From Proales similis (Eukaryota; Rotifera; Eurotatoria; Ploima; Proalidae), in NCBI GenBank assembly GCA_019059635.1, contig JAGVRJ010000006.1, positions 2,046,001-2,110,000 of the forward strand: 64,000 nt of DNA, written 5' to 3'. The position numbers and the translations under genes are program-made. A model generated the notes under the pieces. The model saw only the letters and a list, made by a program, of their open reading frames with translations. It was not told the origin of the DNA and did no database searches. Positions 1 to 11,969 of this stretch are shown in pieces. The stretch's first letter is position 1, and each line of letters begins with the position of its first letter.

Positions 1-806
1 GTTTATCAGTGAATTGGAACGCCTTCACAAGGCGGAGTGTCTCCTCGACCGAGCGCCCAACTGGAAGGTCGTTGACGGTCATTTGACGGACCACGCCTTT
101 GGGGTCAATTATGAACAAGCCTACAATTGCCAACAGTAATTGCTTGTCGATTTCTTAATTTTCAAACCCGAATAGACACAAACCTCTCAATGCGACTCCG
201 GCATTCTCGACCAGCACCTCGTAGTCGCGTGAAATCTGCTTATTGAAGTCGCTCAACAGCGGATACTTGAGACCACCAAGACCTCCGTTCTTTCGATCCA
301 AATTGACCCTGATTTGACTTGAGTTGACTCGACTTGCTTCGCTCGAGCTGCATTTAACCTTACCAAGCCAAATGACTGAAGTGGCTGTCAGTTGAGATAC
401 CGACCACTTCGGTGTTGAGCTGTTTGAACTCTTCGATGCGATCGCTGAAGGCGATTATCTCAGTTGGGCAGACGAATGTGCTTTGAATGAAATTTAAATG
501 AAATCGATCGATAACTGATTTAAATGGAAACTCACAAGTCGAGCGGATAGAAAAAGAGAACCAAATATTTGCCCTTGTAGTCAGAGAGCTGGATATCCTT
601 GAAGTCAGAATCGACCACAGCGGTTCCTTTAAAGTCAGGCGCTGGATGCTGAACGCGCACAGCGCTCAAACTTGAGCCTAAGAAACGTCAGAGCATTTAT
701 CGACGAGCGAGAGGGAGAGCACCTTACTCAATGAAAGAGCTCGAAGCTGGCACTTGGCAGATGCGAGCTTGCTGGCTTGTAGAAGATTCTTGACCAAGAA
801 CGACAT
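1..806 (-). CDS. PRDX3: 2-Cys peroxiredoxin, probably mitochondrial (3' end outside window)
   Basis: Thiol peroxidase that reduces H2O2 and organic peroxides with electrons from thioredoxin. Five exons read in frame on the minus strand: 806-728, 677-536, 480-364, 308-184 and 120 to beyond position 1, with GT-AG borders. Visible motifs are [11 protein letters not shown], the peroxidatic-cysteine box [32 protein letters not shown] and the conserved block [20 protein letters not shown] ending in FQFTDK. The resolving cysteine (VCP motif) would lie beyond the window edge. The first exon encodes [25 protein letters not shown], rich in Lys, Arg, Ala and Leu and without acidic residues, which fits a mitochondrial presequence; hence a PRDX3-like assignment. 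A cytosolic Prx1/2-like paralog with an unusual leader is less likely. Confidence 0.93.
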
Positions 807-1081
807 GACCGCGATTATTCACGTTTCGTTATCTAAATCTCCGACTCAAATTGAACGATTACACAAGCATCTGTACTTTCGATTCAATCCACATCCAGAC
901 CTGCAAAACTTTCTCAATTATTCTACTCGGCTACCTCGAAAATGGCTCCCAAGCATTCATGTATGCTTTTATTGCAAAACATTAAAAATTGTCTATAAAT
1001 GCATCTTTTTGTGATTTAAACTTTTGTCATTTGTAAAAAAAATCAATTCTCTTCGGCGAGCGCAATTGATTGAGAAAGGGC

Positions 1082-3115
1082 TCAAAAAGACTCTTTGTTG
1101 TAGACAAAGCTAACGCGGTTGTTCGAATACTGGTTGCAAAGTTTGTGCAGCTCGCTTGACAGATTGGACGGACCTTAAGTTGAATGGATTTAGTCGGCGC
1201 TCTGCTGCGACCGATGCGAGCTTGTTTACTCACCGCAGAAGAAGACACCGATTTTTCGAAGAGACGAGCCAGCGTTTCTTCCCTCTTCGTCCTCGTTTGC
1301 CATGTCTTTGATAATCTGCTCGAAATTCGGCCTTCCGTAGTGTGTCTTTTGTTCAAGGCCAGTGAACAGGTCGTGAGTGTCGGCGTGATTCTCCGCTATT
1401 CTGGCCGCCTCTTTCAGGCTCCAGCCCTTGGTGAGGAATATTTTAAACTCGAGCCAATCGCTGCGCTCCTTGGCGCTCATCTCCTGCTCCAAGTCGTGCA
1501 GAAGCTCACCGAACCACTCGAACGTGTCGATGGTTGGGCATATCCAGAAGAACTTGCACTTTTTCACATTGCTCACCGTGTCCAGGTGCAGAATGTGCCA
1601 CATGTGACGCAGAATCGAGCCGTACGGAGTGACACCGATTCCGGCGCCGATCAGTAAAACGGTTTCGTATTTGAAAACGTCGTTGGCGCAGCTGCCGTAC
1701 GGGCCGTCGATCGATATTTGTTTCAAATTCGGCTTTGCTCCATCCTCTGACTTGATCTTGGCCAGAAGCTGCTTGGTCCAATCGCCCACGCAGCGTATGT
1801 GAACAGTTAAAAGCTTGTCGCACGGCGAGCTCGTGATGGTGAACGGATGCCATTCAAGAAATGATATTTCGCTCACGTTCAAATAAACGTATTGACCCGG
1901 CCTATACTTCATGTCATCGCGGCTGCACTGTATGAACAGCTCCAATACATCGGACGGATGAAGACGATATTTGACAATTTCAAACTTGCGGAACGAGTTG
2001 ACGAAGCGCAACAGGCGCTCGAATAAATAGATAATCAACGAAATTAGGACCCATATCCACGAGCTGGCCATGGAGCCTTCGAACTGCGGCGGCTTGCATT
2101 CACTGTTTGGCGACCAGCTGTTGTATTTCAAATAGCACGAGTCCGGATCATTGTCTCTCACGTTGGTCTGCTTTTTCACTACGCCCTGGATACCGTGAAA
2201 GCAGAAGAGCACAATAAAGACGAACGCGAGCGACTGATGCAAATACCAAAATACGTTGTAGAACGACCGTCGGACGAAAGCGCTCGAGGTGGACGCGATC
2301 AGCGCCAGACAAAGACACATGAAAATGCCCGTGGCGCCGGCAATCAGCTGCAAGCTCTCTAAAACGGTGCTCGCGTTCGAACTACGCACCGGATTGAGAT
2401 AAGTCACGCCTGGACGCCACGGCGTCACACTCAGAGTAGATACAAGACCGGACAAGGAGCCAGACTCGCTCTCGAATATATTTTGAGCCTCGACAAAGTA
2501 TTCCATGTTCGAAATGTGACCGAGCGTGTGAACAGCTTTAGAAGAGACTTATTAAGTTCAACCCGATAATTGAACGGGTGGAGATTTGAAATACCAGTCC
2601 AGAATATGATCAAGTAGCCGACGTATCTGTGAAATGTGACCTGTTTGTCGAGCACTCGGACAATGTTGGTCGGCAATCGCTAGACAACTAATTTACACAA
2701 GAATATTTGAAAACCATGCGGAAGATTACCGAAATGCGCCGCAGGAATGAGATGAGTTTGCGGCAGACGAGCAGCAAGACTACGGCACAGTTCAAATTTA
2801 GACAAATTGCGGACGCTCTTGACCAGCCGAGACCGTCCTAAGATGAGCAAATTTTCGAAAACGGATGGCAAACTAAGTAACAACCGATCGTACTTTGATT
2901 ATGGCGCGCAAGTAAAAGTAGCCCGGCGATGTCTCATAGTGAATGAACGCCACCAAAAACGTGACAAAATTTACCCCGAGCCAAATGATCTTTATGAGAG
3001 AAAAATTATTTGAAGGCTGAGACGAGCGTTGAGAAAGTTTGCTTCAGACCACGATTGTGTAGCGAGGCCACTCCAGTAAGAAATTGTTCTTCAATCGGTC
3101 GATTAGTTTTCGCAT
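1082..3115 (-). CDS. NOX: NADPH oxidase, NOX2 (gp91phox)-like, no EF hands
   Basis: Transmembrane flavocytochrome that passes electrons from NADPH through FAD and two haems to O2, making superoxide/H2O2. Six exons give a continuous frame of 582 codons (3115-3050, 2989-2894, 2837-2730, 2679-2595, 2535-1234, 1173-1082), close to NOX2 (570 aa). The N-terminus reads WPRYTIV-IIWLGVNF, then SRASAICLNLNC. Haem histidines are in TFHRYVGY and AVHTLGH (helix 3 region) and in WYLHQSL and FCFHGIQG (helix 5 region). The FAD motif is EWHPFTITSSP, the NADPH motifs are GAGIGVTPYGSIL and VFFCGP, and the C-terminus is FVYNKESF. No EF-hand sequence is visible upstream of the start, so this is NOX1-4-type rather than NOX5 or DUOX. 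It lies 275 bp upstream of a peroxiredoxin gene on the same strand. Confidence 0.93.
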
Positions 3116-3321
3116 CACTTCATACGCATCTGAGATCAGCTCGATCAAGTTTAAAGGCAACAGAATTTCAAAAATAATAGAGGAGCAGCACTTGACGGCC
3201 GTCCATTGAATATCTCAAGAGCGAGCGAACGAGACGCAAAATAAACTTTATTTACACGAACGCTTAATTACAGAACTGAGAGAAATAAAGAGAGAGAGAG
3301 AGAGAGAGTGTGTGGCATGGA

Positions 3322-3693
3322 CTACCTGATGAGCTGGAGGTGACCAGTGATTGCATCGATATGCTGAATGCGGCCGAAGAGTCCGAGGCAAGTGAGCGAG
3401 CCCGGAGATATTTGGGTGCGGCCAGCGTCCTTGATGAGAATTGTCGGAATGCCAGCATCAATGGCTCTCTTTTCCAGTTGTCTCAAGTGTTCTTCGTCCT
3501 GCCCTTTGAGGACGACTTTGGCTTGGCCGAACTTGATCCAGGTGTCGATCTCGTCGAAGAATATGAGGTACTTTTTTGGATTTTCGCTCACTTTTCTGTA
3601 AAGATTTATTGACGCATGAGCCGTTTGACTGGCCATTTTGCCCGGCTTCATTCGCAGGGCCGAGTTGACCACAAACACCATCTTAAATACCAT
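3322..3693 (-). CDS. PTRH2: Peptidyl-tRNA hydrolase 2
   Basis: Releases tRNA from stalled peptidyl-tRNA. Single exon, 123 aa, covering the whole PTH2 fold: MVFVVNSALRM (first strand), KMASQTAHASI (conserved K-x-A-x-Q-x-x-H catalytic/tRNA region), QAKVVLKGQDEEHL, then KDAGRTQISPGS and TGHLQLI at the end. The DAGRTQI and PGS motifs are hallmarks of the archaeal/eukaryotic PTH2 family. The mammalian protein has an N-terminal transmembrane anchor to mitochondria; here translation begins directly at the domain, so this copy looks soluble unless an upstream exon exists. The gene is 206 bp upstream of NOX and 275 bp downstream of TIMM23, all on the same strand. Confidence 0.93.
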   Translation of the reverse strand: MVFKMVFVVNSALRMKPGKMASQTAHASINLYRKVSENPKKYLIFFDEIDTWIKFGQAKVVLKGQDEEHLRQLEKRAIDAGIPTILIKDAGRTQISPGSLTCLGLFGRIQHIDAITGHLQLIR

Positions 3694-3968
3694 TCTGCTT
3701 GTGATTCTGCTTGTGATATTCTAATCTAAAACGGCCAACAGCTTTCGATTTGAAAGTGTCTCTTCGAGTCGGCTAATCCTTTCTTATTTCACTGCACCTG
3801 CAATTTATTCATAAAAGCGAATATAATGGTGCCTCATGAATTGACTTTGCTTCAATGCGCTTAGATGCTGCATTCAAGGCTGAACTCGCGATCAGCTCGC
3901 TTTCTCTCAAATACACAGTCAACACTTGTTTTTTTTTTAATATTTATTTACGATTTGGGTTCTTTGTT

Positions 3969-4761
3969 TCAGGCGGACGAAAATAAAGATTTGAAGAATT
4001 CTCTTCGAGTGTAGAGCAAATACGAGAGACTAAGACCGAGACCGACGGCGCCGCCTCTCGCCATTCGCTTCATGCCGTGCGGAGCGGTGTATGTGACACC
4101 GGTGAGAAGGCCAGAGGCGGCAATGTTCAGCTCATCGTCCACATCACGCACGTTGCTCAATAAAGTATCGTACAAGCTGAACATGAGCGCTTTTCATTCG
4201 ATCTGAATGTAAACCAAGTTGGGCCTGAGCGAACAAAAGATAGCTTACCCATGGCGCCGAACGCCTGCGATGAAGTCGAACCGCGCTTGGTCGCAAAGTT
4301 GAGTAGCCTATCGAGTGCCATAGTTTCAGTTTGTCGAATGTCTGAATGTGTCCAATCGGATGCTTACTGCGAATAGCGAACCATTCCTGTCAAATTCTTG
4401 GTCTCACTCAGACCGTTGAAAACTCCGTTGAGTCCTCCGACAAATCCTCCCGCACAAACTGCGGAGCCGATTGTGAAAAAGGCCATTTCCATTTTGCCTC
4501 GTACTTCACCTTAAAATGGCGTGTGTTTGTGTGTTTGTTGCTTGATAACGCACAGAGAGCGCATCTTACCTTGTCCCTCGGGCACAATGAACTGCGAGCC
4601 GGACTAGATTGAATGAGAAAAATCAGTCGATTCCGTTCGAACCGCAAGACAAGGGCACTTACACTTTGAAGGATGCTCGGGTCGAAGCTCAGGTAAGGAG
4701 ATGAGAGCGTCGGATTGGCGAGCTGGCCAAATCCGCTCGTTCTGTCTAGGCGATCTTGCAT
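3969..4761 (-). CDS. TIMM23: Mitochondrial inner-membrane translocase subunit Tim23
   Basis: Channel-forming core of the TIM23 presequence translocase. Five exons join in frame (4761-4663, 4603-4570, 4509-4368, 4307-4249, 4189-3969) to 184 aa. The N-terminal part carries SSPYLSFDPSILQSSGSQF, equivalent to the SPYLN-DP segment of animal Tim23. The four-helix Tim17/22/23 domain follows: RGKMEMAFFTIGSAVCAGGF, GGLNGVFNGLSET, LLNFATKRGSTSSQAFGAM and DDELNIAASGLLTGV, with the late RGGAVGLGLSL helix. Glycine-rich GxxxG-like spacing is kept. The start codon gives the expected N-terminus (MQDRLDRTSGFG). The promoter side faces the TAF1B-like gene 350 bp away, so the gap may be bidirectional. Confidence 0.93.
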
Positions 4762-4879
4762 GCTTGCTTGCTTGGTTTGATGCTCTCCTTAACTCTACAA
4801 TTTTTCGACCGGTCAAGCTGTGTCCGAGTTGTGTCTATGAATTTAAACACAAACAACTTTAATGTTTTAGGGCCTTGCT

Positions 4880-4923
4880 TTCTTCCCTTCCCTTCCCTTC
4901 TCTCTCTCTCTCTCTCACTCTCT
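4880..4923. repeat. CT-rich simple repeat between TIMM23 and TAF1B-like gene
   Basis: A run of CCCTT units followed by (CT)n in the short gap between two divergently transcribed genes. Similar GA/CT tracts occur at 3289-3308, 16816-16831, 26741-26759, 47926-47942 and 50148-50164, mostly in gene flanks. They may be promoter-type GAGA tracts or plain microsatellites; the sequence alone cannot decide. Confidence 0.8.
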
Positions 4924-5111
4924 CTGCTTTGTTTCTTTTTTCTGCACATAAAATATTTCATCATTCTTCGAAACCAAGCAAACTGAACGTGTGAGCAATG
5001 AATTAAGCCGCGTGTGTACAGCCCGCTCAAATTTGGATGCAAAATTTTCCAACATAATTCTGCAAGTCCCTCTCTATTTCTTCTAGAGCTCGATCCGCTC
5101 GCACGTTCCAA

Positions 5112-7575
5112 ATGCCCAGAATCGTTTGCCATGTGTGCGATGGCGAAAAGTTCGAAAGCTCAGAAGGCTTCTATTACTGTCAGGAGTGTGGCACTAAGGC
5201 TCAAGTAGACTCCTTTTTGTTTCAATAAAATGCCTGAATCGTTCTTAAATTGCTACTCGTCTGTTTGTGATGGACAGCATGTTCGAGACATTGAGTTGAG
5301 CGACGAGGAAGTTCACCACCCTGGTCAGATGCAGCTAACCAAAGCGGCACCTCCCAAGTCCAGTCAAACTCTGAGCAAAGGTTTGCCTTTTTCTGTCTCT
5401 TACTCTAAAGCGCAACAGGTTGAGCAACTTGACGCACAGAGAGCACTCAAGTCGACACTAGCTACTCAACCTATGAGGTCATCAATTATCTTTTAAAGGC
5501 CCAATGTGACGACTTGGTCAAGCTAGGCGCGCCGGCCACTGTTCATGTAAGCGCCTTGTCGAACCCAGTCAAATGCGCGGAACCAGTTAAGTCTGACTCG
5601 ACGATTGACGTTGTGAATCTAGGAGACAGTGTTCAAAATTTGGTCGGCCTATTTGAAAAAGCTCGAGGTAGCATTTCACGGCTCTGAGAGCGTAAATTTG
5701 AATAATGTGAAATGGATGCGGTAAATTGAAAGTTTCGCGACAAAAGCTGAGCGTTGAATTGTATGAGGATTGTAAAAAAAAGCGACAAAACCCATTTGGA
5801 AATTCTGAAGCTCAATAAAGAATACGAGGATCAATTGAAAAAGCTCGCAGAGGAAGAAGCAGAGTCGAAGGAGAAGAGGCCCGCTCCAGAGCATGGCTCA
5901 AATGCAGCGGGACAGAGAAAGAAAAACAGCGAGTACTCTGATCTCAGCGAAGAGAGTGATTCGTCAAGCGAAGACGAACCAGACCAAAGTGAGCCAGCAT
6001 CCAATCGAATCCCTGTAATGCATCTGTCTGCTTTGCTCTCTTTTTTTTGAATCGTTTGATCAAATCAACAGCATTCATTGGTTTAGACGCTGAGCAAATT
6101 CGAATGGATTCGAATGCCTCATTCGATTGTAATTCTCAATTTGGCCCTTTTGCTCCTCCAGAGCCCGATTCTGGTCACCGACTTGATTAGGTTTTCAAAC
6201 AAGCACATTTCGCAGTTTTAATTTGCTTCAATTGAATTGACCAGGTTCGCTTACGACGGCCGACTGTCTTATTTCAACATCGATCAAGTTCTGCCCGATT
6301 GGATGGAGTTCAATTTGACGCAGGATGCTCTAATGTTCAATGTAACGGTAATGGCTGCGGTTGCAACGAAAAGGCAAAAGGCGGAATTGATTTGAGATAT
6401 TTGTTTATGACGTAGGCCATGCCCAGGGCCGACACGATTCGCTATCTCACATCCAAACTGGGACAGTTCATTGGCATTGAAAGCATTGAGCTCATATCTC
6501 ACTTGAATATCACAGCTCGCTACATACACGATCTCAATTTACCGCGTAATTTGCCCGTTCTGATCGCTTGCCTCTGTCAGGGCTAATTGAGATCTTTTAA
6601 AGTGCAGCTGCAAGAAATGGTGCATTTATTGAGTGCGAAAATCGGTTGCACTAAAGGCAAACGTCTGATTGATTTGACTGTCTGCCAAGTGGAGAATATT
6701 GAGGCGAACGGTCTTGCCTACATTTATTGCGCCATTCTGATTCTGTTTGTCTACAACAATCGCTTGAAACGACTGCGAGAACAAAACGCGGACAAAGCGA
6801 GCGAGCTCCAGCAAAGAGACAACATATTCGACATTGACGAGTGGATTGAGCACGAACAGCACAACTTGGCCCAATTGAACGCGAGAGTATTTAAAACGTA
6901 ACCTCCTCGAATCGAACTGATTCACTTGCTCAAAGGCAAACACTTTTCATCGTTCTTGTCTTTTAGCCATTTAGACGAGATACGATTGGCAGAGGACTTT
7001 AAATCGCTTCGGCTGGACGTGTTCAAGCATCGGCATTTGATGAAAACAAAGGCCTATATCGGTATGAAGCAGTTCATTTTTATCTAATTAAAGCCCTGGT
7101 AGACAATTCAGATTAAAAGCCTCTTGAAAATGCAAACTGTAAAGCTCAGTATAGACGCAGCGAAGTGCATTCGACTCTCAAGAGCCCGCTGGATGCGATC
7201 GAACAGGACCAAATAAATTCATCAGGCGAACAGAGTCAAGCGCGCCACAGCATTCCGACACATCGAGTACAAACGTCGCCGCCTCTGTTCTTCGTCGGGC
7301 ATAAGCGGCGCAAGGATTTTAGGCAAAAATCGATCGATTTCTATTTGGACGACGAGAATCTGAGCCTGCTAGGCGAGCGCGCTTTCAACTCGAATCTATT
7401 CCGCCGTTTCCTGCGCGACGAGTTCTTAGTCAAAGAGCTGAGAGGCAAATACTTGCTGGGCATTGAATGCACCAGCTACGACTGGCTTATGGACATGTTT
7501 CAGCAAGTCGCTCAATGCCATCGCTGGCGTTCGATGTTCAAGCGAATAAGACGCATTGTCGATCAGTTGAAATAA
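5112..7575 (+). CDS. TAF1B: TAF1B/Rrn7-like RNA polymerase I initiation factor
   Basis: TFIIB-related factor of the Pol I selectivity complex (SL1/core factor), acting at rDNA promoters in the nucleolus. The first exon encodes a zinc ribbon, CHVCDGEKFESSEGFYYCQECG (two CxxC pairs), the N-terminal mark of this family. Later exons give YSTYEVINYLLKAQCDDL, WSAYLKKLE, an acidic Ser-rich linker (about 5850-6000), the cyclin-like segment HSIVILNLALLLLQSPILVT, FAYDGRLSYFNIDQVLPDWM, DTIRYLTSKLGQFIGIESI and LPRNLPVLIACLC. The last exon ends FSSYDW-like (TSYDWLMDMFQQVA). Short introns (about 50-70 nt) separate at least eight exons; internal borders between 5667 and 6080 are uncertain. Family call is by motif order; overall conservation is low, as is usual for TAF1B. 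Confidence 0.8.
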
Positions 7576-9299
7576 ATAGCGAGCGAACACAGTTGCCACA
7601 GAGGCTTCCACTTTAGCGCCACTTTCCAACATAAATTTGAGCAGTTTTCTCGCTCCTAGAGGGCTCATTTCACCTGTCAATTAATTTCGATGGCCAGCTT
7701 CGACCGCGTCTTATCGGCCGTGCCACGTTTTGAAAATTACTTGGCCCCCATCGCTGGCGCTGCTCAAATATTTACGCATTCATTTGCATTCCAGTGGTCG
7801 TGCACTGGCCGCTTTTGAGTTCATCGCTTGTGACTCGTTTGTGGCGATTCATTTAACTTGACTCGAATCGCCCGAGTAACGTCCTATCACAAGCATCGTG
7901 GCGCTTTTCTTTCGTTTCGCGACCCTCAATGTGCGAACGAGTGTTTATTTATCGCAGCTGCGCTCGGCCCCTCGAGTCATCATAAAATATATATTTCGAT
8001 AAAGATTGTCAAACATTCATTCATAATTTCGGTTGCGCTGGTCTTCTCGCTCTCTTTCTTTTTATTTTTTTTTTTTTTTCTATTTTCTTTTTTCATAGTC
8101 ATCCGTCGTCGTTGATGTCGCTGTCGTCGATGTGGTTATTGTCGACGTCTTGGTTTTTATTGCCGAATGGAAACATTTTCGCTCATAATTTTGCCCTCTC
8201 GACGTCTCTCGTCATATGAATATACCCGGGCGCACACACACACACATACGAACACCACACACATACATTCGCATATGTATTTCAAAAAGAAGATATGCCG
8301 GCTATTTTGGTAATTGCGGCCTGAAGAAAGAATGCTAATTATGATGCGCGCTCGTCATGAACAATGAGAATCTGTTTAATATTTCAAGTCGAATATTTTA
8401 ATAAAATTAATACGAGCGTGTTGAGCTAGGCCCAGGGCAGCGCATGTGATCATGATAAGCCCGATGAACAGGGATTGATGATGACGGCGATGACGATGAT
8501 GATGAACCAACAATCAAATGAATGAATGAATGATTTACAAGAGAGCGAATGAGTGAATCCGAAAGAAAAAAGGAGGAACACAGAGAGAGAGAGAGAAAGC
8601 ATAAGCCGGTCGATTGAGGAGCATAATCGACTCGATGTCGCCCGCTCTTCCTTCAGTTAACTTCCTCTTGCTTGCAAACATTATGCCGTTCTGACTATTA
8701 TGCGCTTCAGACTGAAATGGTTTGTGCAACTCTTGCATTTTCGATTATGCAGCCGATCTGCAGCCGAGCCTTTTCGGCTTGATCGCAATCAGCCGAGAGG
8801 CATCATCATCATTGGCAGCGGCCGTGAAGCTGCATCAAGCTGCAAGAGCACCAGCAAGCAGGCAGAAAATTGGCCTCAAATTAAATAGATTGAGGAGTGG
8901 AAACGGCGTTATGAAGACGGGAGCTTTGAATGAGCGCGTTAGCTTTTGCAGCGAGAACAGGCATAATTTGGCAGACTCATGTCTCCGTTCAAATCGAAAA
9001 TGCTCTCTCTCTTTCTCTCATCGTGATCATCATCATTGTGTTTACGTTACATAATTACCAAGGCATTTGTACTCGAGCTTTCGCATGGCATACATGGCCG
9101 AACCAAAATTTTTTTGCCAAAATGCGGAAGCTGCACAAAACCGTTCAATTGCCGACCACATTTGCTAGTCTTTAGCCAGGCAGTTCTCGATCGATTGACA
9201 TGCTGGCTGCAAATCAGCGCCTCAACTAAACGCTTTTAAACGTTTGATTGCTTTGTTGATTTCTTTTTTGATCATTTGGCTGTTTGCCAGTCCATTGTC
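7576..9299. other. Intergenic region, 1.7 kb, simple-sequence rich
   Basis: No convincing coding sequence. It holds the 3' flank of the TAF1B-like gene, a long T-rich tract (8060-8095), a CA-rich tract (8231-8270), GAT/ATG and AATG short repeats (8470-8535), and a GA tract near 8583-8597. Short ORFs here are low-complexity and match nothing I recognise. Part of it may be the promoter and 5' UTR of the HPS4-like gene. Confidence 0.6.
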
Positions 9300-11558
9300 A
9301 TGTATATGGTATTCGTTTACGATCACGCGTACGTGAAAAGCGAGCGCGACTTTTTCGGTGACGCCATAGTCGCCTTCGATCCAGTCGAGCTACAAGAGAG
9401 AGTAAGTGATCGATGCCAACTAGCCGCATGCACAGCCATGTTCATCCATCGCCGAACGTTTCATTCTTTCAGTACATCTTTCTAATTGGACAGCTTATTG
9501 GCATGATTGACTTTTCAAAGCGACTGACATGCTCGGAGCTGAACGCGTTCAAGTTCGACAAGCTGCTGCTATCGCACGAGCGAATTTCGCCGCAGTTCTC
9601 TTTGGTAACGCTTCGACAGTCTTCTGGCGGCCACAAAACTAATCGATGCATCGATCGAATTTTATCTTGAAACCGATTGCGGTAAAGATCGTTGCCACCG
9701 ATCAGTCGGGCATGATTCAAGAGTTTCAGCTGCATAAGCGCCTGCTTGCTCACGCCAATCTACTCCTATCAGTTAATCACATTCCCGATTTCATCGATCG
9801 TGTAGGCTTATTAATTTCGCCCATGAACAAATCAGTGCGAGCTCAGACGAAGCGCACAGAATGACCAGAGCAACACCTACGCTCAGTTGTGCGCCAGGAT
9901 TAGGAGCATTAGCACAATCTGCTTTAATAGCGTATTCCGGCCCCAGTACTACGCGTTCAGCTCTTACATCACTCATGTGCCACATGGGCAGCAAGTAAAG
10001 AGGCTTAATAATTGCGGATGCGCAATAAAGACAACTAGTCTGACAGCGAACAAATGCAGAAGGCCCTTCGCGTTCGATGCAAGAACCTGTTCGACTACGC
10101 AGTGCGCAAGTTCAACGCCCTCAGCGGAGTCATATTTTTCGACGACTAGTAATTCGTCACTTTGACAAAACGAGTTTTCTAATCAGTTTCACCTCTTGAA
10201 CAACCTTAGCAAAATACTCTACAGTCCATTGAACGGAAGCAGCTTGCTCAATCTGCTCTATTTCTTGTCTAGTGAGGAAAACGGGGTGAGTGTGGGCCAA
10301 AAGAGCTCGAGCATGCACGTGTCGTGAACTGCCTCTGTCAAGATATTAGAGTGGAGCCAAAGGCTGAGAGAGGATCTAAATCTGCCCTCTGGCGCCCACC
10401 TGGCCAGCATTAGAATTCAAAAGTGCATTTACAACACACTCCGAGGCGATCAGGAAACAACGGCCTTGATCGCTGCTGGCAATCAGAAACGAGACGAAAG
10501 GAGGCCATCTTTGAGCAGTTTTACAGACTCGAACGAAGATGTTCCAGGGCCCGGCGCTTTTGAAACGCTGAGCGATTCACTTGTCGAAATGGAACAGCTG
10601 CCCGAGCAAGCGCGTTTCAAATCAATTGTGCAAGGCTATGAGTTTATTCGGCCTGACTGCGAGCATTTGGGTGAAATGCAGCCGGTCGGTGTGTACGTGC
10701 AGAGAAACTCTCGACTCAAGCTGGCGCTTTTGTTCGAGGCGAATAACGATACAGTCAGTGAGATGAGATTCGACGAGCTGATCAGAATCGTAAATCTACC
10801 TTTTGCTTTCGTGACATATTCGCTCTCACTTTGCTCAATTGTTTGTGTTTTATTGCGCGGATTAGAAGCGCTTGAATGCTCGACGATTTGTATATATTCA
10901 GCTTTTGATTTTATTAATTAATTGGCTCACTCGCGCAATAATCAACAAAAAGTAATTAAGCAAGCCGAGATTCGCAAATGCTATGACGACCAATTTGAAA
11001 GTGATTGGCATGGTCTAAGCGAGCGCTCATTCTAGTGGCAAAGTGTGGTGACCAACTTTAGCAGCATTGAATGCGATCTGCTCGCGTTCGACGAGGAGAA
11101 GGTCAGAAGCGCGTCCGACTCTTACACCTGTGTGATTGATCAGAATCGTTTGGTGCGCTACTCGAGCGGAAATGCGCCTCGCGCCTCGCACACCAGCAAC
11201 ATGGGCCTGTTCTATGAGCTGATGCAAGCCATGCCCGAGGTGTCCAGGCTCGAAATAAAGTAATGCGCGTTCAAAAAAACTGCTCGCTCAATAATTCTAC
11301 TCAGCTCGGTGGTTGCATGCTCCAGAGTCGCTGCGGCTGCTGCATTATTCTATCTCGAACGCTGCTTGGCAAAACGCTAATCTCACACCAAACAGATCCG
11401 ATTAATTATTTCAGGCGAAACACAAACAAGTATTCGGCTCACTAGGCTGCCGCTCCTGCCTTAATACAATTACATTTGTAGATTTAATTGTTTGCTCACT
11501 TAAGCGCTTGCTCGCCCACCCATTTGTTGTTGTGGTTGCTTTATTGCTGAACGCCTAA
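9300..11558 (+). CDS. HPS4: HPS4-like (CCZ1/INTU/HPS4 longin family) protein
   Basis: HPS4 with HPS1 forms BLOC-3, a Rab32/38 exchange factor for lysosome-related organelles. The first coding exon reads MYMVFVYDHAYVKSERDFFG then AIVAFDPVELQER, followed by YIFLIGQLIGMIDFSK and LNAFKFDKLLLSHERI; this has the order and spacing of the HPS4 N-terminal longin domain (FFLYD..K..GD....YPS....QQELLCGQIAGVV). A central segment LPSGAHLASIRIQKCIYNTL leads into a Ser-rich linker, then VGVYVQRNSRLKLALLFEA and a C-terminal stretch DSYTCVIDQNRLVRYSSG and SNMGLFYELMQAMPEVSRLE. At least eight exons with short introns. Exon borders at 10010-10200 are unresolved and the 3' end (frame closing at 11558) is tentative. 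CCZ1 or INTU are alternatives within the same superfamily. Confidence 0.5.
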
Positions 11559-11729
11559 TTTCGCTCAGCTCTATTTTCAACAGACTCGAGCGAATGACCA
11601 TCAAAAACTGATTTGCTTTATATTTTATAGTCGCAGTTTTTCTCTCAGCTCTTACATCCTGTTTTAAGTAAAAAGGCGCACAGCTACAGTCTGATAAAGC
11701 AAAACACGGCGGCCGTCTGCAGCGAGTCG

Positions 11730-11969
11730 TTGGACTTGAGCTCAAAATGGGACTCTGGCTCGTTGTCTAAAGCCGCCAGACCTTCGAGCGTTCACTCGAT
11801 TCGCTCGTCGTCCATTCTAAAGCCGTCCATATCTCCGCTACTCGATGCGACTATTCAAACGCGAGCGTCTAACGACCTTAACTCGTCGGGTTCAAGTGCC
11901 TCAAGTGCCTTTTCGGGCGGCCTCAACTACGGCGATGTGCTCATGAGATGCTCGCCGATTGAAGAGTAG
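11730..11969 (+). other. Ser-rich open segment, possible 5' exon of the RhoGEF/GAP gene
   Basis: About 79 codons rich in Ser, Ala and Leu (SSKWDSGSLSKAARPSSV, SSILKPSISPLLDA, NSSGSSASSAFSGGLNYGD) with local codon use like the coding regions around it. It lies between the HPS4-like gene and the DH-PH-C2-RhoGAP gene. A GTAGAAG splice-donor-like sequence overlaps its terminal stop, so it could be an upstream, spliced exon of the RhoGEF gene, or a terminal exon of the HPS4-like gene. No domain is recognisable. Confidence 0.35.

Noticed and set aside
5546-5624. Intron in the TAF1B-like gene suggested by GTAAGC and a later CTAG
   Set aside because: The frame reads straight through this stretch and removing it would break the downstream frame, so it is exon.
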